Positions 41,615 to 52,333 of a stretch of DNA of 61,184 nt are shown here, in pieces. Below the pieces are notes generated by a model. The model was given only the letters and a program-made list of their open reading frames with translations. It made no database searches and had not been told where the DNA came from. The stretch lies in assembly GCA_944320295.1 (NCBI GenBank), contig CALUGY010000056.1:1-61184 (forward strand), given 5' to 3'. Both the position numbers and the translations under genes were made by a program. Each line of letters opens with the position of its first letter. Positions within the stretch are counted from its first letter, which is position 1. This DNA is from an uncultured Bacteroides sp. Lineage in GTDB: Bacteria; Bacteroidota; Bacteroidia; Bacteroidales; Bacteroidaceae.

Positions 41615-44600
41615 TTAGAATGTGGCATTGATACCGAAGTTCACGGTGATAGGTCTCAGATAACCATAGTCGCGGTCTTCAGGGTCGATGCTAGTAAAGG
41701 CGTCCTTGCCCCACGTTTTCTTCATGGTCAGCAGGTTTTCTCCGGAAACATACACGCGCAGGTTGCTCATGTACATCTTTTTGGCAATCTTGTCGGGGAA
41801 AGTGTAACCCAACTCCATGTTACGCAGCTTGATGAACGAACCGTTCTCAATGAACTGAGAAGAAAATCTTTGTTCATTGTTGGTTTTATTGTTGGTGATG
41901 GCCGGAATGTCGGAACCCGGGTTGTCAGGCATCCAAGCATCCAGCATGGCCGACGGGTGGTTCTTCCAAGCAGGGTTGGTAAAGAGCCATACATCGCGCT
42001 CCTGACGCCAGCAGTTGTGCACATCGTTGCCGAACACACCGTCGAAGAAGACGTTCAGGTCGAAGCCCTTGTAAGCGAAGTCGAAGGTGATACCGCCGAA
42101 GAAGTCGGGGTCGGAGCAACCAATCCACGTACGGTCGTAGGTCTCGTTGATCACACCATCGCCATCCAAGTCCTTATAGCGGATACGTCCCACAGCCTTG
42201 CCCGGTTGGTCGGCATGGGCGTCCACTTCTTCCTGCGTACGGAAAATACCGTCGGCCACCAAGCCATAGAATGCATTGGGTGAACGGCCGAGAATCAAGT
42301 CGTGTACACCGTCGCCGGAATATTTGTTAATAACATTATCAGGCAGGTCGATCAAGATAGTCTTATACGTACCGATGTTGGCCGTGATGCTCCATTGGAA
42401 CTCCTTGACAGGGTCGCTGCGGAAAGCTATCGTGAATTCCACACCGTTGTTCTTCATGCTGGCACCGTTGATCCAAGGCTCACCGCCCTCGCCCATTGCG
42501 GCGATGTAAGGAGTCTGCACCAAGATGTCTTTCGTCCGCTTGTTGTAGTAGTCGAAGCTACCGGTCAGGCGTTGGTTCATGAAACCGAAGTCCACACCGA
42601 CGGTGGTCTGGGTAGTGGTTTCCCACTTCAGGTCGGGGTTACCGAGCCAAGAACGGCGATAGCCGGATTCCAACGAACCATTTTCATTACCTTTGATAGG
42701 ATAAGCCGTGTCTTCGTATTTAGCGGTAAACGGAGTAGTCGTATAGCCACGGGGCAGACCCTGTACGCTACCGTTGGCACCCCAGCTGACACGCAACTTC
42801 AGGTCGGACAGCCAGTCTTCGGTATTTTCCATAAAGGCCTCGTCCTTGATGCGCCAACCGGCAGAGAATGCGGGGAACACACCATAGCGGTTGTTGGCAC
42901 CGAACAGCGAAGAACCGTCGCGACGTACCGTGGCAGAGAGCAAGTACTTGCCGGCATACGAATAGTTGGCCTTGGCGAAGATGGAGAAGTAAGCATATTC
43001 ATCGGCACCAGCACCCAAGGTAATTTTCTCGCCAGTAGCCGTACTGATGAACGCATAGTCGGGATCTACCATATACACGTCGTTACGACGGGCATTAAAA
43101 TTCTCCGAACGGAAACGGGTGAACTCCGTACCGAACACGGCATCAATGTGGTGGTTGCCGAAGCTCTTGTTGTAGGACAACGTATTGGTCCATACATAAC
43201 TCAAATTGTGGTTCTGGGTCTGGCTAACATAATTGTCCGGCTCGGTGCGGAACCCAGTCTCTACATACGAATCATCAATCCAACGGTTGTACCCATTGCC
43301 GTAGTTGATACCGAACTGGCTACGGGCGGAGATACCGTTCCAGATGTCGAGGTCCACAAACACATTACCGATTACCTTCACAAAGTTATTGTAATTGTCC
43401 TTGCCCATGCTCAACAAACGTACGGGGTTGGCAATGTCATCGAAACCGGCAGGACCTGCCCAGTTGCCGTTCACGTCATATACCGGCACGATAGGCGGCA
43501 TCTGCAGGGCAACCCAAGTCTGATACTGGTCTTTGTATTGCAGGTAAGATACAGCCAAGTTCTCACCAACCGTCACACGGTCGTTGAACAGGTTGTACTC
43601 CGTATTGACACGGGCAGAATATTGCTTGAAGTAAGAATTGAGCTGCGTACCTTGGTTGTTGGTGTAACCAAAAGAGAACAAGCTCTTCGACTTCTCCGTA
43701 CCACTCGAAATGGTGAGCTGATGGTTGGTAGAAATGGCCGTACGGAAAATCTCATCGAGCCAGTCGGTATTGGCAGACGGAACCAACTGGTCGGCATCCA
43801 AGTACGGTCTTACCGTCATGTTGTCCAGCACATACATGCCGTTGTCGCCACGATGGTATTCGTAATCGTACCCGTTGGGAAGCAACATGGCATCGCCGAA
43901 CGCCCAGTTGTCATAAGCAGCGGCACGGAAGGCAGCGATACCCCATTCGTTAGTATCCATCATGTCGGGACGCTTAACCACCGATGAAACAGAGACACTA
44001 CCATTGTAGTCCACCGTGGTCTTACCGGCCTTTCCTTTCTTGGTCTGAATCAAAATAACACCGCCGGATGCACGGGCACCGTAGATAGAAGCGGAAGCGG
44101 CATCCTTCAATACCTGGATGGACTCGATATCGCCAGAGTTGATGTCGCGCAGATTCAAGTCTTCCGTCGGCATACCGTCCAATACAATCAACGGGGATAC
44201 GGCACCTGACAGAGAAGACAAACCACGAATCTGGATGCCTACGCTTTCAGCAGGGTTACCACCGTTTACCGAAATCTTCACACCGGCCATTTTACCTTGC
44301 AGGTTCTTCATGACGTTGGCAGAAGTTTTCTTGATATCTTTCGTTGCAGCCATAGATACGGAACCGGTCAAGTCCGCTTTTCTCTGGCTCATGTAACCTG
44401 TATAAACGACAACTTCGCCCAACATGGTGGCGTCGCTGCGCATCGATACATTAAAGGAACGACGTCCGTTTACGGGAATCTCCAGCTTCTCGTATCCGAT
44501 GTAAGAGAATACCAGCACCGCGTCGCCAGGTGCCTGGATAGAATAATAACCATCGATGTCCGTGGCAGTACCGTTTGTAGTACCTTGGACAAGGACGTTC

Positions 44601-44791
44601 ACACCAATCAGAGGCTCCCCGGTGTCAGAATCTACTACTTGTCCCGTGACAATCTGTTGCTGTTGGATACCGCTTACCGAAGAGGTCCGCTCTGAATCAA
44701 GCACATCTCCCGGAAGCCCGTCACCAGCATAGGCAGCAATAGACAACATAGAAGCCAATGCTACATAACTGCTTTTTCTTAATAGTCTCAT
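41615..44791 (-). CDS. SusC/RagA-family TonB-linked outer membrane transporter (main PUL)
   Basis: 1058 residues with signal peptide, carboxypeptidase-regulatory-like domain (VTGQVVDSDTGEPLIGVNVLVQG), TonB-box-like GEVVVYTGYMSQRKADLTGSV, plug with IQVLKDAASASIYGARASGGVILIQTKKG and a barrel ending in GINATF. It imports oligosaccharides across the outer membrane. A possible -7 element TATTTTTG lies at 44865-44872 on the minus strand, so it may have its own promoter apart from the catabolic genes upstream. Confidence 0.96.
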   Translation of the reverse strand: MRLLRKSSYVALASMLSIAAYAGDGLPGDVLDSERTSSVSGIQQQQIVTGQVVDSDTGEPLIGVNVLVQGTTNGTATDIDGYYSIQAPGDAVLVFSYIGYEKLEIPVNGRRSFNVSMRSDATMLGEVVVYTGYMSQRKADLTGSVSMAATKDIKKTSANVMKNLQGKMAGVKISVNGGNPAESVGIQIRGLSSLSGAVSPLIVLDGMPTEDLNLRDINSGDIESIQVLKDAASASIYGARASGGVILIQTKKGKAGKTTVDYNGSVSVSSVVKRPDMMDTNEWGIAAFRAAAYDNWAFGDAMLLPNGYDYEYHRGDNGMYVLDNMTVRPYLDADQLVPSANTDWLDEIFRTAISTNHQLTISSGTEKSKSLFSFGYTNNQGTQLNSYFKQYSARVNTEYNLFNDRVTVGENLAVSYLQYKDQYQTWVALQMPPIVPVYDVNGNWAGPAGFDDIANPVRLLSMGKDNYNNFVKVIGNVFVDLDIWNGISARSQFGINYGNGYNRWIDDSYVETGFRTEPDNYVSQTQNHNLSYVWTNTLSYNKSFGNHHIDAVFGTEFTRFRSENFNARRNDVYMVDPDYAFISTATGEKITLGAGADEYAYFSIFAKANYSYAGKYLLSATVRRDGSSLFGANNRYGVFPAFSAGWRIKDEAFMENTEDWLSDLKLRVSWGANGSVQGLPRGYTTTPFTAKYEDTAYPIKGNENGSLESGYRRSWLGNPDLKWETTTQTTVGVDFGFMNQRLTGSFDYYNKRTKDILVQTPYIAAMGEGGEPWINGASMKNNGVEFTIAFRSDPVKEFQWSITANIGTYKTILIDLPDNVINKYSGDGVHDLILGRSPNAFYGLVADGIFRTQEEVDAHADQPGKAVGRIRYKDLDGDGVINETYDRTWIGCSDPDFFGGITFDFAYKGFDLNVFFDGVFGNDVHNCWRQERDVWLFTNPAWKNHPSAMLDAWMPDNPGSDIPAITNNKTNNEQRFSSQFIENGSFIKLRNMELGYTFPDKIAKKMYMSNLRVYVSGENLLTMKKTWGKDAFTSIDPEDRDYGYLRPITVNFGINATF

Positions 44792-44991
44792 AATACTCGA
44801 TTAATTGTTAATAATATGATTTTTAGGTAGGTCTTCGCGTATACGATTTAAAAATTTGTACCCACAAAAATAGCAGGCACAAACCTTTTTTTAGTAATTT
44901 TGTCTCTTTCCCCCTAAGGCGAAAATAAACTAACGTAACAACTATATACTTTATTGTTCAACACAACAAAATATATAGTCGTAGACCTTAA

Positions 44992-46161
44992 TTATAGCGG
45001 ATTCGAGATTTCTAGTTCATCCAACGAGGGAAGTTCCGGGAACGTTGCATGAGGTTCCGTCTGATACCAGTAAACCACAGAAGAAATGTTGGATTTCTGA
45101 TCCAGATAACGGCCATCGTTACGCCATCCCAAATCTTGTATGGTCACCTTCAAATCCTTGTCGAAACGGACAGGGTCTTGAATATGCCAACGGTACATGC
45201 CGAAACGCTGGTTGGCGCGGTAAGTGCCGTCGGGACGGATTACCTGGTGCAAACCGGCATAGGGCGTGCAGAACTCGATGTATTGGCCGCCACGGTCGAA
45301 GTTGTACGAACCGCAAATGTAATCCTCCGTACCCGTATAGCAGATTGTGGGGAACTTCTTGTCGCCGTCCATGAAGAACTTCAACTCGCCTTCACCCCAC
45401 CAACCGTTGTTGTTCACTTGCCATGCGAGGTAAGTACCTACATATTGTCCTTTACCTTTCACACCGTCGAGCAACACATGGTCGGATGTCATGTTGGGAG
45501 CCGACTGGCGGAACTGGGCATGGAAATAAGCAGCATCTTCGGGCACCTCGGTCAAGGTGTAGTCAATCTGGTAATACAGTCTCATCTCACGGTTGGGGTC
45601 GATGTTCTGCATCGTGATCTTGCATTTCTTACGGAAAGGCATTTGCCAGTAGCAATTGAATGCGCTACCCGGATTTACGCATACTGCCAGCGAAGTCAAC
45701 TGGGCGTAAGTGCCCCATCCGCTGCAGAAGAAGTCGCCAACGGGACATTCCACGGAAGGCTCGGTCTCATCATCCCAATAAATGCGCATGATGGTCTTGC
45801 GCCACTCTCCGGTAGGAGTCATCCAAATGTGCTGGATGGCACCCGGCCCTTCGATTTCTGCCAAAGTGAACGTCTCGTTCGGATTGATGATGATGAAGGG
45901 GTTCACCTTCCAGCCTTGACCCAATGTACGGGCTGCATGGCGTGCATTGGCCACGTTGCGCTCCTCGCTCTTCGGGTCGGCCATGGCAGCCTTGCCCTTC
46001 TCACCGGTATAGTTCTCCGGGCTGATAGAGCGGGTTTTCGCATCGGACAAGCGGAAAAGATTCCCCATGTTCATGTTCAATCCATCAAAAGATTTGTCTT
46101 GTGCCGAGACACTTAGTGCCCCCAAGCACAACAAGCTCAAAAATAACGATTTGATCTTCAT
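44992..46161 (-). CDS. DUF2961 protein (GH172 family), candidate exo-D-arabinofuranosidase
   Basis: 389 residues with a signal peptide (MKIKSLFLSLLCLGALSVSAQ). The DUF2961 fold is a double beta jelly roll. The family blocks are LAEIEGPGAIQHIWMTPTGEWRKTIMRIYWDDE, VGTYLAWQVNNNGWWGEGELKFFMDGD and YTGTEDYICGSY, where Glu residues near GEGE and TEDY are likely catalytic. GH172 includes difructose anhydride I-acting enzymes and exo-alpha-D-arabinofuranosidases; the neighbours favour the latter. It lies between the kinase and SusC genes on one strand. Confidence 0.92.
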   Translation of the reverse strand: MKIKSLFLSLLCLGALSVSAQDKSFDGLNMNMGNLFRLSDAKTRSISPENYTGEKGKAAMADPKSEERNVANARHAARTLGQGWKVNPFIIINPNETFTLAEIEGPGAIQHIWMTPTGEWRKTIMRIYWDDETEPSVECPVGDFFCSGWGTYAQLTSLAVCVNPGSAFNCYWQMPFRKKCKITMQNIDPNREMRLYYQIDYTLTEVPEDAAYFHAQFRQSAPNMTSDHVLLDGVKGKGQYVGTYLAWQVNNNGWWGEGELKFFMDGDKKFPTICYTGTEDYICGSYNFDRGGQYIEFCTPYAGLHQVIRPDGTYRANQRFGMYRWHIQDPVRFDKDLKVTIQDLGWRNDGRYLDQKSNISSVVYWYQTEPHATFPELPSLDELEISNPL

Positions 46162-46207
46162 GATAACATTAATAATGATTAGTTTGTGTTAGTAAAGGCG
46201 AGCACTT

Positions 46208-47848
46208 TCAGCTTATTTCATCTGAAAGGCCAGCCAGTTTCAAGTACTTCTTGTACAGACCGTCGTAGACCTCTACCCTCTTCGGATCGGGTATGTATTC
46301 GGCCTCCACGTCTGAACCCATATGACGGATGGCGTCGCTGACATTCGCATAAACGCCGGCGGCCACCGCTGCAAACATGGCTGCACCCAAAGCGCAAGCC
46401 TGCTCGGAACGGATGACACGGATAGGCATGTTCATGACATCGGCCAATGTCTGCATCACAAACGGGGCTTTCTTACTGATACCGCCAATGGCATTGACGG
46501 AATCGATACGCAACCCTTGTGCCCGCATGTGGTCAGCAATACGGCGGGAACCATAGGCTGTGGCTTCTACCAAAGCACGGTAGATGTCGGGAGCCGTGGT
46601 ACCCAATGTCAGGCCGGCAATCACGCCTTTCACGTTCTGGTCGGCATCCGGTGTGCGACGTCCGTTCATCCAGTCCAAGGCAACGGGAGAAATCTCCGTC
46701 GGCTCGGATTGCAAGGCGGCATCCGTCAGTTTCACCAGCATGTCGTCCAACAGTTTTTGTTTGTCTGCCGTATCGGGCAGGAACTGCAAGGGCCAAGCCA
46801 GCACGCGCTTAAACCAAGCATAAATGTCCCCGAAAGCCGACTGCCCGGCCTCGAAGCCTATATAGCCCGGCAAAACGGAGCCGTCAACCTGCCCGCAAAT
46901 CCCTTGGATACAGCGGTCGCCAATCTCGGCGGCATCAGCCACCATGATGTCGCAAGTGGATGTCCCGATAATACGGGTCAACACACCTGGGGCAATCGAG
47001 GCTCCCACGGCACCCATATGGGCATCGATAGCGCCTACCGACACGGCAATACCAGCCGGAATACCCAAACGTCCGGCCCATTCCTCCGTCAACTGGCCAG
47101 CATTGACCCCACTTGTATGCGTTTCCTTATACAAATGGGGCAGGAAAGCGGCCAACTGCGGATTCAACTCGGCAAGGAACTCTGCGGAAGGCAATCCCCA
47201 ACGGGCATGCCACATGGCCTTATGGCCTGCGGCACAACGGCTGCGGTACATCTTTTCAGGTACCGTGTTTCCCGTTACCAGTCCGGTCATCCAATCGCAA
47301 TGTTCCACCCACGAATAAGCAGCATTCTTTATATTGAGGTTTGTGTTGATTATGTGTAATACTTTGGACCACACCCACTCTGAGGAGTAAGTGCCACCTT
47401 CATACATCAGGTAGTCAAGGCCACGCTCTTTAATTAATGAATTGATTTGCTCTGCTTCGTTTACTGCCGTATGATCCTTCCAAAGAACGAACATGGCATC
47501 CGGGTCTTCTGCAAATTCGGGGGTCAATGCCAAAGGATTTCCGTTTGCGTCTGTCAAAGCCGGTGTACTGCCGGTCGTGTCAAAACACAGTCCGCAAATA
47601 GCCGATACTTCACCCGCAGACATCTGCTTCACGGCCGTATGCACGGCCTCGGTCATCGCCTCGATATAATCCAAAGGATGCTGACGATAGCGGTTTGTCT
47701 GAGGGTCACAATACAGGCCTTTTTTCCAACGGGGGTAAAAACATACCCCCGTTGCTTTTTCAGCCCCGGTATGGGCATCTACCACCAAAGCGCGGCAGGA
47801 GTCCGTACCGAAGTCAAGGCCTATCACATATTTTTGCTTTGTCTCCAT
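46208..47848 (-). CDS. FGGY-family pentulose kinase (ribulokinase, AraB-like)
   Basis: 546 residues, cytosolic. The N-terminal phosphate loop IGLDFGTDSCRALVVD (residues 9-24), the YPRWKKGLYCDPQTNRYRQHPLDYIEAM block and the C-terminal ATAYGSRRIADHMRAQGL/AIGGISKKAPFVMQTLADV are typical of ribulokinases. AraB-type enzymes phosphorylate D- and L-ribulose. With the isomerase of this operon the predicted reaction is D-ribulose to D-ribulose-5-phosphate. No araA or araD homologue is nearby, which argues against L-arabinose. Confidence 0.9.
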   Translation of the reverse strand: METKQKYVIGLDFGTDSCRALVVDAHTGAEKATGVCFYPRWKKGLYCDPQTNRYRQHPLDYIEAMTEAVHTAVKQMSAGEVSAICGLCFDTTGSTPALTDANGNPLALTPEFAEDPDAMFVLWKDHTAVNEAEQINSLIKERGLDYLMYEGGTYSSEWVWSKVLHIINTNLNIKNAAYSWVEHCDWMTGLVTGNTVPEKMYRSRCAAGHKAMWHARWGLPSAEFLAELNPQLAAFLPHLYKETHTSGVNAGQLTEEWAGRLGIPAGIAVSVGAIDAHMGAVGASIAPGVLTRIIGTSTCDIMVADAAEIGDRCIQGICGQVDGSVLPGYIGFEAGQSAFGDIYAWFKRVLAWPLQFLPDTADKQKLLDDMLVKLTDAALQSEPTEISPVALDWMNGRRTPDADQNVKGVIAGLTLGTTAPDIYRALVEATAYGSRRIADHMRAQGLRIDSVNAIGGISKKAPFVMQTLADVMNMPIRVIRSEQACALGAAMFAAVAAGVYANVSDAIRHMGSDVEAEYIPDPKRVEVYDGLYKKYLKLAGLSDEIS

Positions 47849-47869
47849 AAATTCGATAAAACGAAAGTA

Positions 47870-49300
47870 TTAAACGTTTTGCTTCCGGGCAACGAAGAAA
47901 CCGTAATAAGCTACTACGGCAAATGCGATTGCCGGAACAATATAAGCTGTCGAGATGTCGCCCGTGTGGTCGGATACGATACCCTGCACTTGCGTCAAGA
48001 CTGCTGCGCCGGCAATGGCCATCACCATGCCCGAACCGCCAATCTTGGTGTCATCGCCCAAACCGGTCAAGCCATAACCATAAATTGTGGGGAACATGAG
48101 CGACATACAGCCTGAGATGCACGTCAGACAGTATACTCCGAAAGCTCCGTGGCCAAAGATGGTACCTAAGCAGCAAAGTACAGCTATCAAAGCCAAAGCA
48201 ACCAGCAACTTCCATGCTTTAATATATTTCATCAGGTATGTACAAACAAAACGCATGATGACAAACAATACCAAAGACATGATGTAATAGGTGGCAGCAG
48301 CTTGTTCAGCCGTACGCGGCAGCAAAGCATCCAGGCCTATCCATTCGCACACATTATAGAAACCTGCAGCCAATGGCTCTACATGACGCAAAGCATCGAC
48401 GACTTGTTCTGAAGAGACATTGTCGCCCAAGGCAGCCAAGATTCCATCGAAATCCAATTGGTGCATGGCATAACGGATGGCAAATGACCAAACGGCAACT
48501 TGCGCGCCCATATAGAAGAACTGTGCCAGCACAGCCCATACATATCTCTTGTTCTTGAACAAGCGACGGAATGTGGCGGCAAATTCCAACTTACCGCTCG
48601 CCTCACGCAAATTCGGCATCTTAGTCAGACGGATTGCAATAAGCAACACGAGCATCACAATACCCAACACCACGTAAGCTTCTGTTACCGCACTCAATTC
48701 CTGGCCCTGGATGGAAGCCAGCTCCTCCGGAGGCAATTGCGCCCGTTCGGAAGCCGTCAACAAATTCAATTGGGACAAGATGAATACTTGGCTGATAACG
48801 GCTCCTGCAATGGCTCCAAACGGATTGAAGGATTGCGAGAAGTTCAAGCGACGTGTAGCCGTGCTTTCAGAGCCGAAAGACAACACATACGAGTTGGTAG
48901 ATGTTTCGAGTACCGACAATCCGGCAAACAGCACGAAAATAGCCAACAGGTACATGAAGAAGCTGAAGTTGATGTTGACCTCAGAAGCCAACATGGCGGG
49001 ATAGAACAATATAGCCCCCAAGGCATACATGCCCAAGCCGAGCATAACACCTGCCTTGTAAGTATACTTCTTGATAAACAATGCGCCCGGTATGGCAAAG
49101 CATCCATATCCCAACAAGTAGCACACGATTTGTATCCATGCCGTCTTCGAGTCGCTGATACTCATGATGCGCTTAAAGGCAGCCAGCATGGTATCAGTCA
49201 AATTGTTAGGAATGGCCCACGCAAAGAACAGCGTTGTTATCAAGATAAACGGGAACAGGACGTTCCTCGGCACAATTCGATTTGATTCTGGTGTAGCCAT
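47870..49300 (-). CDS. FucP-family sugar:proton symporter (MFS)
   Basis: 476 residues with about twelve transmembrane helices. The first helix contains FFAWAIPNNLTD with D36, and the fourth FAGLSVLETSTNSY with E132, corresponding to the Asp and Glu that couple proton and L-fucose transport in E. coli FucP. FNPFGAIAG follows. E. coli FucP also carries D-arabinose, so import of that sugar from the periplasm fits the isomerase and kinase on either side. A ~60-residue loop in the second half (GDNVSSEQVVDALRHVE) is longer than usual. Confidence 0.9.
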   Translation of the reverse strand: MATPESNRIVPRNVLFPFILITTLFFAWAIPNNLTDTMLAAFKRIMSISDSKTAWIQIVCYLLGYGCFAIPGALFIKKYTYKAGVMLGLGMYALGAILFYPAMLASEVNINFSFFMYLLAIFVLFAGLSVLETSTNSYVLSFGSESTATRRLNFSQSFNPFGAIAGAVISQVFILSQLNLLTASERAQLPPEELASIQGQELSAVTEAYVVLGIVMLVLLIAIRLTKMPNLREASGKLEFAATFRRLFKNKRYVWAVLAQFFYMGAQVAVWSFAIRYAMHQLDFDGILAALGDNVSSEQVVDALRHVEPLAAGFYNVCEWIGLDALLPRTAEQAAATYYIMSLVLFVIMRFVCTYLMKYIKAWKLLVALALIAVLCCLGTIFGHGAFGVYCLTCISGCMSLMFPTIYGYGLTGLGDDTKIGGSGMVMAIAGAAVLTQVQGIVSDHTGDISTAYIVPAIAFAVVAYYGFFVARKQNV

Positions 49301-49306
49301 GGCGAG

Positions 49307-50530
49307 TTATTGAAATTTGCTCTTAATAACATCCAAATCTGCTCCAAAAATCTTCTCCACGATAGGCTTCAAATCAGCCTCGCTACCCTGAATGTGGACA
49401 ACCTTCTGGCTATGCAACAGAGAAGCACCCGGAGCGAGCTCTGCACCCGGAGACGAAGTCTCTATTTCATAGAACGGTCCCATGATAGAGCCGTCTTCCA
49501 GAGGACCGTCGTTGTAGGCGTTGATGACATCGCCGTCAAACGGGTTCTCTTGGGGTCCCCATTGGCCGTTTACATAAGTAGCAGGCCCTTCAGGCAATTT
49601 GCAGCTCAGGATGGTCAGTACGCCTTTCGAAGAATCATAGCTACCGCAAATGCCTTTGGCACGTCCGGCGGGCATACCCAACTTGGAACGCCATTTGCCA
49701 TCTATCTTGAAATAAAGCATCCCGTTGTCTGCCACCAAACGATCGGCCGGAATCTTTCCAAAATACTCGTCGTTCACAATACGGCCTTCTGCTTCTTGGT
49801 TATAAGGAATGAACACCGTAGTCGTCGGAGTCGGATTAAAGTGGCTCAGCATCCAGATGGAAACCAAACCGGTTTCTTTTGTCCATGCTTCCGAACCGGT
49901 ATTCGTGATTTCGTTGTCGCTCTTGTAAGCCACCACCTTCATGTTCTCACCCAACTGAATTCCGAATTCCGCAGCGACTTCGGCATTATCCATCATCGCC
50001 ACAGTACGATCAATATGGATATTGAACTTCGTGCCAGAAGCATTCGTCACTTCCGTGTCTTTTTGGAAGCGGATGCTGGTTTGGCTTTCCGACTTCACTT
50101 CATAAGCCTCCGTATCGATAACAGGAGGAACTATCCAGTTGGCATATACCTGCTCTGCACCTTCCTTGAAATACAAGGAGAACGGGCCGCCTTCCGGTCC
50201 CAGCCAGAAACGTTCCTCACCGCCTACCGGCTGGAATTGCGGGCTGGGTTTCCCTTCGTTGATAAAACGGTAGTTTATCCATCCATAGCTGTCGCCTTCG
50301 TCGCCGGCAGCCGTAGTTGTCATCACACGGCCCTGCCATGCGGGAATCACCATCACTTTGGCATTTCCATCGGCAGAAACCAACTCTTTATATTCCACGC
50401 CATGTTCTTTCAAGAACTGGGCATCATAAGCATAAGTTCCCATTTTTACTTCTTTTTCGCTGCTGCAGGATGCGGCGACAGCAGCCACCGCACCTATCAG
50501 CAACGTGTTCTTCAGGTTATGTAATTTCAT
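49307..50530 (-). CDS. Lipoprotein with mutarotase-like (aldose 1-epimerase fold) character, DUF6786-like
   Basis: 407 residues with lipobox (VAASC). The segments MVIPAWQGRVMTTTAAGDEGDSYGWINY and FWLGPEGGPFSLYFKEG resemble galactose mutarotase-like beta-sandwich proteins, and I tentatively recall the family as DUF6786. It may interconvert sugar anomers in the periplasm before transport, or bind sugar. It lies between the isomerase and permease genes with gaps of 12 and 6 nt, so it belongs to the sugar-processing operon. Confidence 0.6.
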   Translation of the reverse strand: MKLHNLKNTLLIGAVAAVAASCSSEKEVKMGTYAYDAQFLKEHGVEYKELVSADGNAKVMVIPAWQGRVMTTTAAGDEGDSYGWINYRFINEGKPSPQFQPVGGEERFWLGPEGGPFSLYFKEGAEQVYANWIVPPVIDTEAYEVKSESQTSIRFQKDTEVTNASGTKFNIHIDRTVAMMDNAEVAAEFGIQLGENMKVVAYKSDNEITNTGSEAWTKETGLVSIWMLSHFNPTPTTTVFIPYNQEAEGRIVNDEYFGKIPADRLVADNGMLYFKIDGKWRSKLGMPAGRAKGICGSYDSSKGVLTILSCKLPEGPATYVNGQWGPQENPFDGDVINAYNDGPLEDGSIMGPFYEIETSSPGAELAPGASLLHSQKVVHIQGSEADLKPIVEKIFGADLDVIKSKFQ

Positions 50531-50542
50531 ATCCGTTCTCCT

Positions 50543-52333
50543 TTATTTATATAAGGGTCCGTAATTCTTGCAAGCCCTGTAGTCGCTTCCTTCCAGGTTT
50601 TCGCCGAATGCAGACCATGCGCTCGGACGGAACACTTTCTCCTCAGGCACATTGTGCATACTTACAGGGATACGCAACATAGAAGCCAGCGTAATCAGGT
50701 CGGCACCGATATGGCCGTAAGAGATTGCGCCATGGTTGGCCCCCCAGTTGTTCATTACAGAATATACATCGCGGAAATAGCCCTTACCTGTTACGCGCGG
50801 AGCAAAGAACGTAGAAGGCCAAGTTCTGTCAGTACGTTCATTGATAGTCTTGAACACTTCCGGATCGAGGTCAACCGTCCAGCCTTCTGCAATTTGCAGC
50901 ACAGGACCTTGTCCCTTCACGAGATTCAAGCGGCACATGGTGACAGGCATGTTGCCCACCGTAAGGAACTGAGAAGAATAACCGCCTCCACGCATATATT
51001 CACGCGAAGCAGGATACCAAGTTGTAGCTTTCAAAGTCTCTTCTACATCCTTTTCCGTGATTTCCCAGAAGGGCTTCATGGCCGGTTGTCCGTCTTTCTG
51101 CATACGGCCCGCACCGTCCAGCGTACAAGAACCGGAGTTGATGAGGTGGATGAAGCCGCCTGCGGCATTGCCTTCCAATGTCTTGCCGGTTACACGTTTT
51201 ACAGCCTCAGGGCTCCAATAAGAACGCACATCGGCAAAGATCTGTGCCCGGTTGGTCAGCAAGTGGTTGAACAACATGGAAGCTGCGTTCAACGTATCAT
51301 TTTCCGTGGCAAAAGTAAATGCCTCGCGAATGCCGTTCCAGTCAAAAGAAGTATTCAGGATTGCTTCAGAGAAATCACCATCAGGCATGTAGTCTGTCCA
51401 TTGTCTTTGTCCTTGGAAACCACCGGCAATAGCGTTGTGCCCCATAGCCTCTTCCTTGAATCCCATTTCTGCCAGTTTCGGATTGCCGATCATCAAGTCA
51501 CGGAATATCAAAGTCATCTTCACTACGTACTCCCAACGTTTGTCCTTCTCCTCACGCGAATAAATAAGGTGTTCCGGATTGAAGTCCTTGCCTTCGTTAG
51601 TCTTGCAATATTTTTCCGTCCAAGCCATGGCACGTTCAAACTCTTCATGGTCGTAAATGCCCAACTGCACGCGACGCTCTATTTCACAAGCATCTACATA
51701 CTCATTACGCATACCCAAGTATTCTTCGAAGAAGCTCGGATCGGGAATTGAACCAGCAATACCCATAGCTACGCTACCTATGGTCAAATAAGACTTGCCC
51801 TTCATAGTGGCAACGGCCAAACCTGCACGTGCAAAACGCAGCAATTTTTCTTTTACATCTTCAGGAATTGTGTTGACATCTGCCACATCCTGAACGTCGT
51901 GGCCGTAAATGCCAAACGTAGGCAACCCCTTTTGCGTATGGCCAGCCAAAGCAGAAGCCAAATAAACAGCACCCGGTCTTTCTGTTCCGTTAAAGCCCCA
52001 AATAGCCTTAGGCATATCAGTACTCATATCAATGGTCTCAAAACCATAGCACCAGCACGGAGTAACAGAGAGCACAACGCCCACACCGTTGTTGCGGAAC
52101 TTCTCAGCACACATGGCAGCTTCTGCCACACCACCTATCGTAGTGTCAGCAATCACACACTCTACAGGCGAGCCATCGCTGTGACGCAAATTAGAAGAAT
52201 AAAGTTCTGCCACACGATGAGCCATTGCCATAGTCATATCTTCCAATGACTCACGAATACCCTGACGACGACCGTCAATAATGGGACGGATCCCAATTTT
52301 CGGCATACCACCGATCAACCTTGACTTACTCAT
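50543..52333 (-). CDS. fucI: L-fucose isomerase / D-arabinose isomerase
   Basis: 596 residues, the usual FucI length. Characteristic segments are present: [55 protein letters not shown] and ATENDTLNA, and [16 protein letters not shown] near the C-terminus with the metal-binding His. FucI interconverts L-fucose and L-fuculose and, equally well known, D-arabinose and D-ribulose. The absence of fucA and fucK-type partners and the presence of a ribulokinase and D-arabinan-type glycosidases favour D-arabinose here. First gene of the minus-strand operon. Confidence 0.93.
   Translation of the reverse strand: MSKSRLIGGMPKIGIRPIIDGRRQGIRESLEDMTMAMAHRVAELYSSNLRHSDGSPVECVIADTTIGGVAEAAMCAEKFRNNGVGVVLSVTPCWCYGFETIDMSTDMPKAIWGFNGTERPGAVYLASALAGHTQKGLPTFGIYGHDVQDVADVNTIPEDVKEKLLRFARAGLAVATMKGKSYLTIGSVAMGIAGSIPDPSFFEEYLGMRNEYVDACEIERRVQLGIYDHEEFERAMAWTEKYCKTNEGKDFNPEHLIYSREEKDKRWEYVVKMTLIFRDLMIGNPKLAEMGFKEEAMGHNAIAGGFQGQRQWTDYMPDGDFSEAILNTSFDWNGIREAFTFATENDTLNAASMLFNHLLTNRAQIFADVRSYWSPEAVKRVTGKTLEGNAAGGFIHLINSGSCTLDGAGRMQKDGQPAMKPFWEITEKDVEETLKATTWYPASREYMRGGGYSSQFLTVGNMPVTMCRLNLVKGQGPVLQIAEGWTVDLDPEVFKTINERTDRTWPSTFFAPRVTGKGYFRDVYSVMNNWGANHGAISYGHIGADLITLASMLRIPVSMHNVPEEKVFRPSAWSAFGENLEGSDYRACKNYGPLYK

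Noticed and set aside
46208-47848. Part of an L-arabinose (araBAD) operon
   Set aside because: No L-arabinose isomerase, ribulose-5-phosphate 4-epimerase, GH43 or GH51 genes are in the window; the isomerase beside it is FucI-type.
50543-52333. L-fucose utilisation operon
   Set aside because: FucI and a FucP-like permease alone suggest fucose, but the kinase is ribulokinase-like, there is no fuculose-phosphate aldolase or fucosidase, and the glycosidases belong to D-arabinan families.
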